Positions 43,998 through 53,918 of a DNA stretch of 64,000 nucleotides are shown here, piece after piece. The notes below the pieces were generated by a model, which was not told the origin of the DNA, searched no databases, and was given only the letters and a program-made list of their open reading frames with translations. A program made the translations under genes and the position numbers. Source of the DNA: CAVXYG01 sp963766005 (GTDB lineage: Bacteria; Actinomycetota; Actinomycetes; S36-B12; GCA-2699445); assembly GCA_963766005.1 (NCBI GenBank), contig CAVXYG010000006.1, forward strand, positions 310,001 to 374,000, read 5' to 3'. Position 1 is the first letter of the stretch, and the number at the start of each line of letters is the position of its first letter.

Positions 43998-44816
43998 CTA
44001 TCGACACCGGAGACCCGACGCGACGCAACACCGCAGTCGGTCCGGCGCGTCTGCCCAACTCAGTCGCAGCGCGGCCATGACCTCGTCGGGGACGTCGAAG
44101 TTCGCGAACACGTTCTGCACCTCGTCGGAGTCCTCCAGCGCCTCGATCGAGCCGGAAGACCTTGCCGGCGCCGTCCTCGTCGAGCGGCACGGTGACGCTG
44201 AGGGCAGGAAGGTGGCCTCGGCGCTCTCGTAGTCGATGCCGGCATCCTGCAGCGCGGTGCGCACCGCCACCACGTCGCGCGGCCTCGCAGACGATCTCGA
44301 GCGAGTCGCCGAGGTCGTTGACCTCCTCAGCGCCGGCCTCGAGGACCGCTTCGAGGACGGCCTCCTCGTCGGCGTCGTCCTTGGCTGACGATGATGACGC
44401 CCTTGCGGTCGAACAGGTAGGACACCGAGCCCGGGTCGGCCATGGTGCCACCGTTGCGAGTCACCGCCACTCGGACCTCGGAGGCAGCCCGGTTGCGGTT
44501 GTCGGTGAGGCACTCGATGAGCAGGGCGACACCGTTGGGGCCGTAGCCCTCGTACATGATCGTCTCGTACTGCGCGCCGCCGGCCTCGGCCCCGGAGCCG
44601 CGCTTGACCGCCCGGTCGATGTTGTCGTTGGGGACCGAACTCTTCTTGGCCTTCTGGATGGCGTCGTAGAGCGTGGGGTTGGCCGCCGGGTCGCCGCCGC
44701 CCTGCGCGCGCCGCCACCTCGATGTTCTTGATCAGTTTGGCGAACAGTTTGCCGCGCTTGGCGTCGATGGCGGCCTTCTTGTGCTTGGTGGTGGCCCATT
44801 TGGAATGGCCCGACAT
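43998..44816 (-). CDS. yebC: YebC/PmpR family transcription/translation factor (frame breaks)
   Basis: A cytoplasmic protein of about 250-270 residues. It begins MSGHSKWATTKHKKAAIDAK and KLFAKLIKNIEVAARAG. Further pieces in other frames are MYEGYGPNGVALLIECLTDN, VAVTRNGGTMADPGSVSYLF, DLGDSLEIVCEA and QDAGIDYESAEATFLPS, and VFANFDVPDEVMAAL ends the domain. At least five single-base shifts occur (near 44700, 44390, 44283, 44200, 44160). The stop at 43998 is in frame with the last piece, but the family normally ends about 17 residues earlier, so the true stop may be near 44060. Family members ease ribosome stalling or bind DNA. Confidence 0.9.
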   Translation of the reverse strand: MSGHSKWATTKHKKAAIDAKRGKLFAKLIKNIEVAARAGRRRPGGQPHALRRHPEGQEEFGPQRQHRPGGQARLRGRGRRRAVRDDHVRGLRPQRCRPAHRVPHRQPQPGCLRGPSGGDSQRWHHGRPGLGVLPVRPQGRHHRQPRTTPTRRPSSKRSSRPALRRSTTSATRSRSSARPRDVVAVRTALQDAGIDYESAEATFLPSASPCRSTRTAPARSSGSIEALEDSDEVQNVFANFDVPDEVMAALRLSWADAPDRLRCCVASGLRCR

Positions 44817-44928
44817 CGACTACCTCCTGTCCCGTGCTCTACGGCGTCGCGGTACCGAGGCTAACGATTGCCGGGCGGGCAGGAACACCGGGCGCGCGGG
44901 CGGCAGCCGGCCGGTCGCGGCGGCGCGA

Positions 44929-45545
44929 TCAGGCGCCCACCACAGAGGTGACGAAGTAGCGCGTGCATCCGTGCGTCGTCGGTGAGCTCCGGGTGGAAGG
45001 CGGTGGCCAGCAGCCGCGCCCTGCCGCACCGCGACCGGATGCGGGGCTCGCCCGGCACCGGCCGACACGGTCGCGAGCACCGGCACGCCCGGTCCGCTGT
45101 CGTCCACCCAGGGAGCCCTGATGAACACCCCGCGGAAAGCGGCGCTCGCCGATCGACCGGGATGGCGACGCCCGCCTCGAAGGAGCTTCACCTGACGGCC
45201 GAACGCGTTGCGGCGCACGGTGACATCCAGGCCGCCGAAGGTGCGCTGGTCGGGCCGACCGTCCAGCAGCCGGTCCGCCAGCATGATCATCCCGGCGCAC
45301 GACGCCGAAGACCGGCAGCCCCTCGTCGATCGGCCCGGCGACCGGGTCCGAGCAGCGCCGAAGTCCTCGGCCAGCCGCCACATGGCTGTGGACTCCCCGC
45401 CGGGAATGACCAGGCCGCGAGCCCCGTGCAGCTCGCGCCGACTCGGCGCACCCGACGGGTCGTGGCGCCCGCGAGCTGCCAGCAGCCGCTCGTGGTTGCG
45501 CGACGTCGCCCTGCAGCGCGAGGACGCCGAGTCGGCCCCGTTGGG

Positions 45546-45549
<4 letters not shown>
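44929..45549 (-). CDS. pdxT: Pyridoxal 5'-phosphate synthase glutaminase subunit (frame breaks)
   Basis: The class I-type glutamine amidotransferase that supplies ammonia to PdxS. Pieces in different frames give RGRLGVLALQGDVA, LVIPGGESTAMWRLAEDFG (GGEST oxyanion motif), ASCAGMIMLADRLLDG (nucleophile Cys), TFGGLDVTVRRNAFGRQV and TAFHPELTDDARMHA (His/Glu of the triad), ending RYFVTSVVGA. Several single-base shifts are needed. The GTG start overlaps the pdxS stop (GTGA). Confidence 0.86.
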
Positions 45550-46446
<897 letters not shown>

Positions 46447-46578
46447 GGCCTTCGTCCTCACACTCGGCCCGGAGCCCGGGCGATGGTCATGCGTTCATGG
46501 TAGGGGCGGCCCAACGGCCTCCCAAACCGTGCCGACGGGGCAGTCGCCCAGCCCCAATCGCGCTGTCCGGCCGCAGTC

Positions 46579-47127
46579 CTACCGGACCCCGAAGCCGGTG
46601 GGCGGGAGGTCGTCGATCTCGAAGGTCTGCGGCTCGGTGGAGCTGCCCGCCAGCCGGAACCATCCGACCAGCCGTTGGCGGCGGACGTCCCGGTTTGCGC
46701 GCACGCCGTCGTTGAGGAATCGACGGCTCATCGCCACGCGACGGGTCACCGTCTCGAGTTCGTCGGCCAACTCGTCGCCGCCAGGGACGGCGCGCATCGC
46801 CGCCACGTCGTCCGGCGTCGGCGAACAGGGCGCCCAGCACCGCGGTCAGGTTGCTCTCCGCCGATGCCCGCGCCGGCGAACGGTCGCTGCGGGGCGACGC
46901 GGACCGCGTGCGCGGCGTCGGCGAGGACCACCGACGACGCCGGGTCGAGCACGCCGCTCGCGGCGAGCTCGGTGGCCACCGACGCCGCCGCAGCAGCTGG
47001 GTCTCCAGCGAGTGCCGCGAGGTCTCCACCCGCTTGTTCAGCCGGTCCAGGCGGCCGGCGGTGGTGCTGAGGTACCACGCGCCCAGGAGCAGCGCGCCCA
47101 GCACGACGATGACGGCAGGGCATCCAC
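46579..47127 (-). CDS. LemA-like membrane protein (frame breaks)
   Basis: A protein of about 180 residues with one N-terminal transmembrane helix (VVLGALLLGAWYLS), then a helical domain. RLDRLNKRVETSRHSLETQL, ESNLTAVLGALF and ELETVTRRVAMSRRFLNDGV resemble the helical bundle of LemA proteins, and the C-terminus is EPQTFEIDDLPPTGFGVR. Shifts near 47112, 46990, 46870 and 46815 break the frame. The GTG at 47127 follows the pimA stop immediately. The role is unknown. A protein of this size lies at this place, between pimA and pdxS, in many actinobacteria. Confidence 0.62.
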
Positions 47128-48307
47128 TCAGTCCTTCTCCGCCTTGCTCGGGTGGCCCAGCGGCCCCCGAACTGGCCGCGCAGATCCTCGGTCACCTTCT
47201 CCCCGGTGGACGTCACGGACGCGTAGACGTCCAGGATCTCCTCTGTGACCCTCCCCCAGTCGAAGAGCCAGGCCCGCTGGAGTCCGGCGTCGGCCAGTTG
47301 CTGGCGCGGACCTCGTCGGAGAGCAGCGCATTGGCCTTGGCCGCGAGATCGGCAGAGTCGTCGTTGCGGAACAGGTCCCCGGCGGCCCCGTCGTCCAGGA
47401 CCCGGGCGAAGGAGTCCAGGTCGCTGGCGAGCACGGCGGTGCGGCTGGCCATCGCTTCCAGCAGGACGATCCCGAAGGTCTCCCCGCCGGTGTTCGGAGC
47501 GACGTACAGGTCCACCGAGTGGTAGGCCGCTGATCTTGTCCTCCTCGGAGGCGAGGCCGAGGAACGTCGATCCGCTCCCGCAGGTCCGGCGGCAGGGCCT
47601 TCTGCACGCCCTCGATGTCGCCGGGGCCGACCACGATGACGCGAACCTCGGGATGCTCCTGCGACGATGGCCGGCAGCGCGCCGACCAGGACCGGCAGCC
47701 CCTTGCGCGGCTCGTCGATGCGGCCGAGGAACATGACGGCTCCGCCATCGCCGGGCCATCCTGGGAGCAGGTCGGAGTGCTCGTACTTTCGGCAGTTCAC
47801 GCCGTTGGGGATGAGGACGGCGTCGCCGCCGAGGTGGTCGACCAGCGTGCCGCGGGCCAGCTCGCTGACCGCGATCCGTCCGCTGATCTTCTCCATGACC
47901 GTCTGGGCGAGGAAGTAGGCGGCCGACAGCGCGCGCGACTTCTCGATCGAGGAGTGCCAGGTGGCCACGATGGGGCCGCGGGCTGCCCAGATCGACAGCA
48001 TGGACAATCCCGGGGTGAGCGGTTCGTGCACGTGCATCACGTCGAGGTCGGAGGTCCGGATCCACTCCCTGGCCCGGCTCAACGGACCCGGGCCGAAGTT
48101 GATCTTCGCGACCGAACCGTTGTAGGGAACCGCGATCGGCCTGCCCGCATTGACCACGTACTCCGGCAGGTGCTCATCGTCCTCCGCCGGCGCCAGCACC
48201 GTCACCCAGTGGCCCAGTCGCAGGAACTCCTCGGCCAGGTCCCGCACGTGCACCTGCACACCCCCCGGCACGTCCCAGGCGTATGGGCACACCAGTCCGA
48301 TCCGCAC
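47128..48307 (-). CDS. pimA: Phosphatidylinositol alpha-mannosyltransferase (GT4; frame breaks)
   Basis: A GT-B fold transferase that adds the first mannose of phosphatidylinositol mannosides at the cytoplasmic membrane face. RIGLVCPYAWDVPGGVQVHV begins the N-domain, and DVMHVHEPLTPGLS, VATWHSSIEKSR and AVLIPNGVNCRKYEH follow. The C-domain starts VMFLGRIDEPRKGLPVLV and, in other frames, has GGETFGIVLLEAMASRTAVL with the E-x7-E type donor site. Shifts occur near 47670, 47565, 47527, 47300 and 47160. The GTG is two bases after the acyltransferase stop. Its neighbours pgsA and patA supply the lipid, so assignment to PIM synthesis is firm. Confidence 0.92.
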
Positions 48308-48309
48308 TG

Positions 48310-49215
48310 CTACCCCTCTCGTGGAGTCCGCCGCGGATCCAGGTCCGCCAGCCACAGTCGTTGCAGCATGTGCCAGTCGACCGGGTGCCTGCGAATCCCG
48401 ACGGCGAGGTCGTCGGCGATCTTCTGGGTAGCGATCGCGATGGCCTCCGACTCGGGGGCGTCGCGCGGGAAGTCGACGGGCGGGAACACCTCGCAGCCCG
48501 GCGTGCGGCCGTCGTACCAGAAGGACACGGCCATGAGCGGCGCCCCGGTACGCAGTGCGGTCAACGCGGGGCCGGGCGGCATCTTGGTCTCCTCGCCGAA
48601 GAACGTGACCGGGACGCCGCGCCGCGACAGATCGCGGTCGCCGACCAGGCACACGATCCGGTTGGCGCTCACGCGCTCCTCGAGCAGGCTCACCAGATCG
48701 GGCTCCCCGGTTCCGCGCACCTCCATCCCGAGGCTCTCGCGGAAGCCGACGAATCGCTCGAACAGGCTCTCTGGTTGCAGTCGCTCGATAACGGTCGTCA
48801 TCGAGCCGTACTTCTGGGCCAGGAAGGCCGCTCCGTGGTCGTAGTTCCCGGCATGCGGCGAGACGATGACCAGGCCGGTGCCCGCAGCCAGAGCGTCGGC
48901 GATGTGGTGCTCGCCGACGGGATCGAGGCTGAGGATGCGCTCGCGACTCCAGTCCGGCATCCGGAATGCATCGCACCAGTAGGTGAAGTACGAGCGGAAA
49001 CCCTGACGGGATGCCTGGCGGATCTCAGCCTCGTCGGCCTTTGGCAGCACGCGGCGCAGGTTCTTCTCGAACTGCAGGACCTGTTGGTCTCGACGGGCCC
49101 AGAGCCGGTCGGCGATCCGGTCGAACAGCGCGTAGGCGCTGCGCTCGGGCATCCGCCGCACCGCCGCCCAGCCGGCGGCGTAGGCCCCGTCGGTGAGCCG
49201 GCCGGCCACACTCAC
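48310..49215 (-). CDS. patA: Phosphatidylinositol mannoside acyltransferase (LpxL/HtrB-like)
   Basis: A 301-residue membrane-associated acyltransferase expected to add a fatty acid to the mannose placed by PimA. GLVIVSPHAGNYDHGAAFLA is the H-x4-D type catalytic segment, and NRIVCLVGDRDLSRRGVPVT and FGEETKMPPGPALTALRTG are family landmarks. The sequence is intact, unlike its neighbours. The GTG start overlaps the probable pgsA stop (GTGA). The gene order pgsA-patA-pimA is standard for PI-containing actinobacteria. Confidence 0.92.
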   Translation of the reverse strand: MSVAGRLTDGAYAAGWAAVRRMPERSAYALFDRIADRLWARRDQQVLQFEKNLRRVLPKADEAEIRQASRQGFRSYFTYWCDAFRMPDWSRERILSLDPVGEHHIADALAAGTGLVIVSPHAGNYDHGAAFLAQKYGSMTTVIERLQPESLFERFVGFRESLGMEVRGTGEPDLVSLLEERVSANRIVCLVGDRDLSRRGVPVTFFGEETKMPPGPALTALRTGAPLMAVSFWYDGRTPGCEVFPPVDFPRDAPESEAIAIATQKIADDLAVGIRRHPVDWHMLQRLWLADLDPRRTPREG

Positions 49216-49844
49216 TGGCGTTCCTCCTGCGCGGGCCGGCGGCGGGCACCAGCTGTCGCCGTACGACCACGAAGCGCTGGATCACGGTGATGACGCTCAG
49301 GACGGCCAGGGCGGACAGCAGCACCGGCATCGCCCATCCGATGCCGAACCCGGTCAGCAGCGCGGCGACCGCGGCGACGATCAACCGCTCAGCTCGTTCC
49401 GCGATCCCCACATTCGCTGTCGCGCCCACGCTCTCGGCCCGCGCCTTGCTGTAGGAGATGGCGACGCTGGCGATGAGGCACACTGCGGCCGCCCAGGCGG
49501 CAATCTGCTCGTCCTCGGCCACGGCCCACCACAGCAGCGAGGCAAAGATGGCCGCGTCCGTCACCCGATCCAGCGTCGAATCCAGGAAGTTGCCCCAGGG
49601 ACCGGCCGTGCCCTGCATGCGGGCCATCGTGCCGTCGAGCAGATCGGACAGGGTCAAGACGGCCATGATCGCCAACGGCGATCAGGAACTCGCCCTGCGG
49701 GACGAGGATCAGCGCGGTGATCGACGATCCGAAGGCACCGACGATGGTCACCATGTCCGGCGAGACGTGCAGCCGCAGCAGCATCCGAGCCGGCGGATCG
49801 ACGATCCCAGCGATGGCGCGGCGAGCGGAGGCGTTGTTCAGCAT
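49212..49844 (-). CDS. pgsA: Phosphatidylinositol (phosphate) synthase, CDP-alcohol phosphotransferase (frame breaks)
   Basis: An integral membrane enzyme of about 210 residues that joins CDP-diacylglycerol to inositol (phosphate). The N-terminus is MLNNASARRAIAGIVDPPAR. In another frame, SDLLDGTMARMQGTAGPWGN and FLDSTLDRVTDAAIF form the D-x2-DG-x2-AR-x8-G-x3-D-x3-D metal signature. Shifts near 49675 and 49235 break the frame; the second would give the ending AQEERQ and a stop overlapping patA. Assignment to inositol rather than glycerol phosphate rests on the pimA/patA neighbours. Confidence 0.9.
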
Positions 49845-50181
49845 CGGGGACTCCCCGCCGCGATGATCTTCACGTCGCGATCGTAGCGAGGCTTCGCCGC
49901 CGTGGCCCGACGATCGCGCGGACGGGTGCTCGTCCCGGCACTCCCCCCGTTGTCTCCGGCCCGGTGCGCAACGGCTTCCCCCGACGGCCACTCCCGGTCC
50001 CGCGGCGCCGCCCGCCGCCGTTGTGCGGGCATCGATCGAGGCGCCGGCCCGGCCTCCGCAACGCCGCGCCGCGGCGCAGTCCGGCAACGTCGGCAGACAC
50101 CGGGCAGGCGTAACCTCAACCCCAAGGGGCGCAGCGCCCCAGACAGCAAGCAGTGCACCGCGACAAGGAGGCGACGGCAGG
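49845..50181. other. Divergent promoter region between pgsA and the EF-G paralogue
   Basis: About 340 bases with no plausible protein. A 6-bp stem with a 3-base loop (50126-50140) lies in the leader of the EF-G-like gene, about 40 bases before its start. A TAACCT at 50111 is a possible -10 box. A strong aaggagg ribosome site is at 50165-50171. Confidence 0.5.
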
Positions 50182-52311
50182 ATGCCCGACCGATCAGAGA
50201 CCGGCCCGTACATCGAGGACACCGCTTCGATCCGCTCTGTGGTGCTCGTGGGGCCGGCGGGGGCAGGCAAGACGACACTGCTGGAGTCGCTGCTCGCGGC
50301 GGCCGGAGTCATCGACCGGCCCGGCGACGTCGTCGCCGGCACGACCATCAGCGATTTCGAGGGCTCCGAGCACCGCCTGGAACGGTCGGTCTCGCTGAGC
50401 CTGGCGTCCTTCCTCCTCGACGGCATCAAGGTCAATGTTCTGGACGCGCCCGGCTACTCCGATTTCGTCGGCGAACTGCGGGCGGGGCTGCGTGCCGCCG
50501 ATGCGGCGCTGTTCGTCGTGTCCTCGGCGGACGGGGTCGACGAGGCCACCCGCCAGGTCTGGGAAGAGTGCGCCGCGGTGGGCATGCCGCGCGCAGTCGT
50601 CGTGACGAACCTCGACAAGCAGCGCGCCGACTACGACGAGACCGTCGCGATCTGCCAGCGCATGTTCGGCGACGGAGTGCTGCCGCTGTACCTGCCGATG
50701 GCAGGCGAGGACGGTCTGCCCGCCGGCACCATCGATCTGCTGACCCAGACCGTCCACGACTACAGCGGCGGCGGATACAGCACGCGCGAGCCCGATCCCG
50801 AGCACTTGCCGCTGATCGAGGAGGCGCGCACCGCGCTCATCGAGGGCGTCATCACCGAGTCGGAGGACGAGACCCTGCTCGAGCGCTTCATGGCCGGCGA
50901 GGAGATCGACATCGCCACGCTGGTCTCCGACATGGAGACCGCCGTCGCCCGAGGCACGTTCTTCCCGGTGCTCCCCGCTGCGCTGTCGCCGCGCGGGTAC
51001 GGCACCCGCGAACTGCTGCACCTCGTCGCCAACGGCTTCCCCTCGCCGTTGGAGCGCGAACTGCCGACCGTCACCGAGGTCGACGGCTCGCCGGCGGACC
51101 CGATCACCGCCGACCTCGGGGGCCGGTTGGTGGCGGAGGTCGTGAAGACGGTCTCCGACCCCTACGTCGGACGCATCTCCTTGGTACGGGTCTTCAGCGG
51201 GACGCTCCAGCCCGACAGCGTGCTGCATGTATCCGGGCATTTCCTCGCTGACCGCGGGCACCAGGACCACGACATCGACGAACGGTGCGGGGCAGTCTCA
51301 GCGGCGCTGGGCAAGACCATGAGCCCGATCCCGGCAGCGATCGCCGGCGATGTCGTCGCAGTGGCCAAGCTGCTGCACGCGGAGACCGGGGACACACTGT
51401 CGGACAAGGCCGCGCCGCTGCTGATGCAGCCGTGGTCCATGCCCGACCCGCTGCTGCCGGTAGCCATCGTGGCGCATGCCAAGAGCGACGAGGACAAGAT
51501 GTCCGAGGGCCTGGCCCGGCTCACCGCGGAGGATCCCACGCTGCGGTTGGAGAAGAACCCGGAGACCGGCCAGGTCGTCCTGTGGTGCATGGGCGAGACG
51601 CACGTCGACGTCGTGACCGAGCGCCTGCGGACCCGCTACGGGGTCAGGGTGGACGCTGAGCCGGTGCGGATCGCGCTGCGCGAGACCTTCCTGACCCCGG
51701 CCGCCGGCCGCGGCCGGCTGGTGAAGCAATCCGGCGGCCACGGACAGTACGCCATCTGCGACATCGAGGTCGAGCCGTTGCCCTCGGGGTCGGGCTTCGA
51801 ATTCGTCGACAAGGTCGTCGGCGGCGCCGTGCCCCGACAGTTCATCCCCTCGGTGGAGAAGGGGCTGCAGCAGCAGCTGGTCAAAGGGCTCGACAGCGGC
51901 TATCCGGTCGTGGACATCCGGGTCACGCTCGTGGACGGCAAGGCGCACTCCGTCGACTCCTCCGACATGGCATTCCAGCAGGCCGGCGGTCTGGCGCTGC
52001 GCGACGCAGCGGAGCAGGGCTCCTTGGCGCTGCTGGAGCCGATCGACCGGGTCACGATCCTGGTCACCGACGAGTACGTGGGACCGGTGATGAGCGACTT
52101 GTCGTCGCGCCGGGGACGGCTGGTCGGCACGGAATCGGTGGGCGCGGGGCGTACCCAGGTGCTCGCCGATGTCCCGCAGCAGGAGCTATCCCGCTACGCC
52201 ATCGAGCTGCGGTCGCTGACGCACGGCATCGCCACGTTCACGCGAGGTTTCGTCGGCTACGAGCCGATGCCGCCGCAACTGGCCGCGAAGCACCGGATCA
52301 AGGACGCCTGA
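50182..52311 (+). CDS. Elongation factor G-like protein EF-G2
   Basis: A 709-residue translational GTPase paralogue. G1 is VLVGPAGAGKTTLLES, G3 is LDAPGYSDFVGELRAG and G4 is VVTNLDKQ. The RGIT effector segment of true EF-G is replaced by HRLERSVSLSL, as in the actinobacterial FusA2-like group. Domain II, then domain IV (RLVKQSGGHGQYAICDIEVE) and domain V (RYAIELRSLTHGIATFTRGF) are complete. I chose the ATG at 50182 because the G domain starts there and a strong ribosome site precedes it. EF-G2 proteins have been reported to bind GTP without supporting translocation; the role here is unknown. It stands on the plus strand, breaking the thrS-HIT-pgsA backbone. Confidence 0.95.
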   Translation: MPDRSETGPYIEDTASIRSVVLVGPAGAGKTTLLESLLAAAGVIDRPGDVVAGTTISDFEGSEHRLERSVSLSLASFLLDGIKVNVLDAPGYSDFVGELRAGLRAADAALFVVSSADGVDEATRQVWEECAAVGMPRAVVVTNLDKQRADYDETVAICQRMFGDGVLPLYLPMAGEDGLPAGTIDLLTQTVHDYSGGGYSTREPDPEHLPLIEEARTALIEGVITESEDETLLERFMAGEEIDIATLVSDMETAVARGTFFPVLPAALSPRGYGTRELLHLVANGFPSPLERELPTVTEVDGSPADPITADLGGRLVAEVVKTVSDPYVGRISLVRVFSGTLQPDSVLHVSGHFLADRGHQDHDIDERCGAVSAALGKTMSPIPAAIAGDVVAVAKLLHAETGDTLSDKAAPLLMQPWSMPDPLLPVAIVAHAKSDEDKMSEGLARLTAEDPTLRLEKNPETGQVVLWCMGETHVDVVTERLRTRYGVRVDAEPVRIALRETFLTPAAGRGRLVKQSGGHGQYAICDIEVEPLPSGSGFEFVDKVVGGAVPRQFIPSVEKGLQQQLVKGLDSGYPVVDIRVTLVDGKAHSVDSSDMAFQQAGGLALRDAAEQGSLALLEPIDRVTILVTDEYVGPVMSDLSSRRGRLVGTESVGAGRTQVLADVPQQELSRYAIELRSLTHGIATFTRGFVGYEPMPPQLAAKHRIKDA

Positions 52312-52389
52312 CCGTCCGAACCCTCGGTCGGCTCGCTGGCCCGTCGGCTCCGTGGTCGCGAGGCACCGCCGTGCGCCGCGGATTGCTCG

Positions 52390-52439
52390 CCCGGTGGCGG
52401 TGCGGAGCGTGCCTCGACGCGCTCCGCATCGCCACCGGG
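52390..52439. repeat. 20-bp-arm inverted repeat (strong hairpin)
   Basis: The left arm 52390-52409 and right arm 52420-52439 pair over all 20 positions with a single G-U pair and a 10-base loop. It starts 79 bases after the EF-G-like stop. It is far stronger than a usual terminator and could be one end of a lost element, a processed RNA, or a bidirectional terminator. Confidence 0.7.
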
Positions 52440-52459
52440 GCTGTCGTCGGGTACGCAAG

Positions 52460-52546
52460 TGCCGGGAAGCCTCATGTCGATCGAGGTGCCTGTCGCGCTC
52501 AACGGGCCGACGAGGGGTCATTGGATCTATATGAGGCTTCCCGGCA
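52460..52546. repeat. Perfect 16-bp inverted repeat with 55-base loop
   Basis: TGCCGGGAAGCCTCAT (52460-52475) and its exact reverse complement (52531-52546) enclose 55 bases. The size and symmetry recall a miniature transposon or excised-element footprint, but no target duplication is evident. A structured RNA is also possible. Confidence 0.65.
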
Positions 52547-52705
52547 ATCGGGAGCACCTGACTTCCGCTTTGGAGGCGTCCTACGGCCGGGCTGCCGGGC
52601 GGGCGCACCACAGGGAGCTGCCGACTCCTTCTCCGGCGGGCAGATGAGGGCCCGGCGAGGCATCTGCTGGTGCCGAACGCGGGGGCGTTGCCCGGTGGGC
52701 CGGAC

Positions 52706-52852
52706 GGGCAGCGCCCGGACCTCGTGGGCGACGGGCAGCGCCGGCAGCGCCCGGACCTCGTGGGCGGACGGGCAGCGCCCGGCAGCGCCCGTGAGCGCTC
52801 GTGGCAGCGCCCGGAGCCGGGGCGCCCGGGCAGCGCCCGGACCTCGTGGGCG
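52706..52852. repeat. Three copies of a 24-25 bp GC-rich direct repeat
   Basis: Copies at 52706-52730, 52743-52766 and 52828-52852 share GGCAGCGCCCGGACCTCGTG and the next bases. Partial copies of the first ten bases (GGGCAGCGCC) lie in the gaps. Spacing is irregular (37 and 85 bases between starts), unlike CRISPR. One minus frame reads a repeated AHEVRALP peptide, but it is not part of a recognisable gene. Confidence 0.7.
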
Positions 52853-52877
52853 TGGTGACGCGACGCGACGGCACCGA

Positions 52878-53483
52878 TCAGCCGTCAGGGAGATGGTCGC
52901 CGACGCCGCCAGACCGCTCCGGACGGTCGGGCCAGGTCTCGGCCAGCGCCGCACGAGTCTGTGGCAGCGTCGCGGGCAGCGTCCTGGTCCGCGCGATAAC
53001 TGGCATGAAGTTCGCATCGCCGCCCCAGCGCGGCACGACGTGCTGGTGCAGGTGACCGGCGATGCCAGCGCCTCCGACACTGCCCTGATTCATGCCGATG
53101 TTGAACCCGTGAGGTGCGAAGGCCTTGCGCAGCGCAGCCATGGCCTGCTGTGTGAACTCGCCAAACTCCACAAGCTCCTCCCCTGTCAGATCGGTGTACT
53201 CCGGCACATGCCGGTAGGGGCAGATGAGCAGGTGACCGGAGTTATAGGGGTACAGGTTCAGCACCGCGTAGACCCGCCGCCCGCGAGCGACGATGAGGCC
53301 CTCCTCCTCCGTCATCGTCGGAATGCGGCAGAACGGGCAGTCGCTGCCGGCGTCGGTGTTGGTCGGCTTGTTCTCGCCCTTGATGTAGGCCATCCGGTGC
53401 GGCGTCCAGCGGCGCTCGAGGCCATCCTCGAGGGCGGCCTCCGCCTCCGGGTCTCGGTTGCCGACCTGCGTGCCCTCCGCCAT
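52878..53483 (-). CDS. HIT-family hydrolase (Ap4A phosphorylase-like)
   Basis: A 201-residue histidine-triad protein. The zinc-type CPFC and the motif RVYAVLNLYPYNSGHLLICP precede the triad GHLHQHVVPRWGGDANFMPV. The segment RRWTPHRMAYIKG before CPFC is typical of the actinobacterial group with dinucleoside-polyphosphate phosphorylase activity. I chose the ATG at 53483 (MAEGTQVG); an ATG at 53510 would add nine residues and is also possible. In the conserved backbone this gene lies between thrS and pgsA; here the EF-G-like gene separates it from pgsA, and the regulator and PPK2 genes separate it from thrS. Confidence 0.88.
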   Translation of the reverse strand: MAEGTQVGNRDPEAEAALEDGLERRWTPHRMAYIKGENKPTNTDAGSDCPFCRIPTMTEEEGLIVARGRRVYAVLNLYPYNSGHLLICPYRHVPEYTDLTGEELVEFGEFTQQAMAALRKAFAPHGFNIGMNQGSVGGAGIAGHLHQHVVPRWGGDANFMPVIARTRTLPATLPQTRAALAETWPDRPERSGGVGDHLPDG

Positions 53484-53576
53484 GTCATCGAGGATCACAG
53501 CACGCAACATACTCCGCACATCGGTACCGCGCTTGATTGCGTAGCGCCCATTCACGAATCCGGTATCGTCATCAGC

Positions 53577-53894
53577 GTGGCAGACGGGACCGAGGGGAAC
53601 GACAACGGCGAGCGTGCCGTGGAGCGCACCTGGACGTTCCTCACAAACCACGCGCATGTGCTGGTGTGGGTGAGCAACCATCCGCAGGCCAGGGTCCGAG
53701 ACATCGCGGCCAATGTCGGGATCACCGAGCGCGCGGCGCAATCGATACTGCGCGACCTCGAGGCAGATGGCTACGTATCGAAACAGCGCCTCGGACGGCG
53801 CAACAGCTACACCGTCCACCCCGGCCTTCCGCTGCGCCACCCCATCGAAGCGCACCACGCCGTCGGGGAACTGCTGCGACTGTTCCGGACCTGA
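53577..53894 (+). CDS. Small winged-helix transcriptional regulator
   Basis: A 105-residue protein with a single winged helix-turn-helix. TWTFLTNHAHVLVWVSNHPQ, ARVRDIAANVGITERAAQSI (recognition helix) and LRDLEADGYVSKQRLGRRNS (wing) are followed by HPGLPLRHPIEAHHAVGELL. It resembles short MarR/ArsR-like regulators and has no sensor domain. The GTG start is 93 bases from the divergent HIT gene. Target and ligand are unknown. It converges on the PPK2 gene, sharing a hairpin between the stops. Confidence 0.8.
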   Translation: MADGTEGNDNGERAVERTWTFLTNHAHVLVWVSNHPQARVRDIAANVGITERAAQSILRDLEADGYVSKQRLGRRNSYTVHPGLPLRHPIEAHHAVGELLRLFRT

Positions 53895-53918
53895 GCCCGG
53901 CCGCTCGGCCAGCTCAGG
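53890..53918. terminator. Bidirectional terminator between the regulator and PPK2 genes
   Basis: CCTGAGC (53890-53896) pairs with GCTCAGG (53912-53918). A second stem GGCC/GGCC with a four-base loop lies inside. The outer arms contain the stop codons of both convergent genes, so each gene ends in the stem. Confidence 0.6.

Larger units (their letters stand above)
52312..52877. other. 566-base repeat-rich intergenic region after EF-G2
   Basis: No convincing gene lies between the convergent ends of the EF-G-like and HIT genes. The stretch holds a long hairpin (52390-52439), a perfect 16-bp inverted repeat with a 55-base loop (52460-52546), and three copies of a 24-25 bp direct repeat with partial copies between them (52706-52852). 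Short open frames across it (for example a 62-codon plus frame from 52459) have no recognisable protein. Confidence 0.6.

Noticed and set aside
52706..52852. Direct repeats considered as a CRISPR array
   Set aside because: Only three copies with irregular spacing, partial copies in between, no cas genes nearby.
52878..53858. A 326-residue version of the HIT protein starting at 53858
   Set aside because: The extra N-terminus is antisense to the winged-helix regulator gene and has no homology to HIT proteins.
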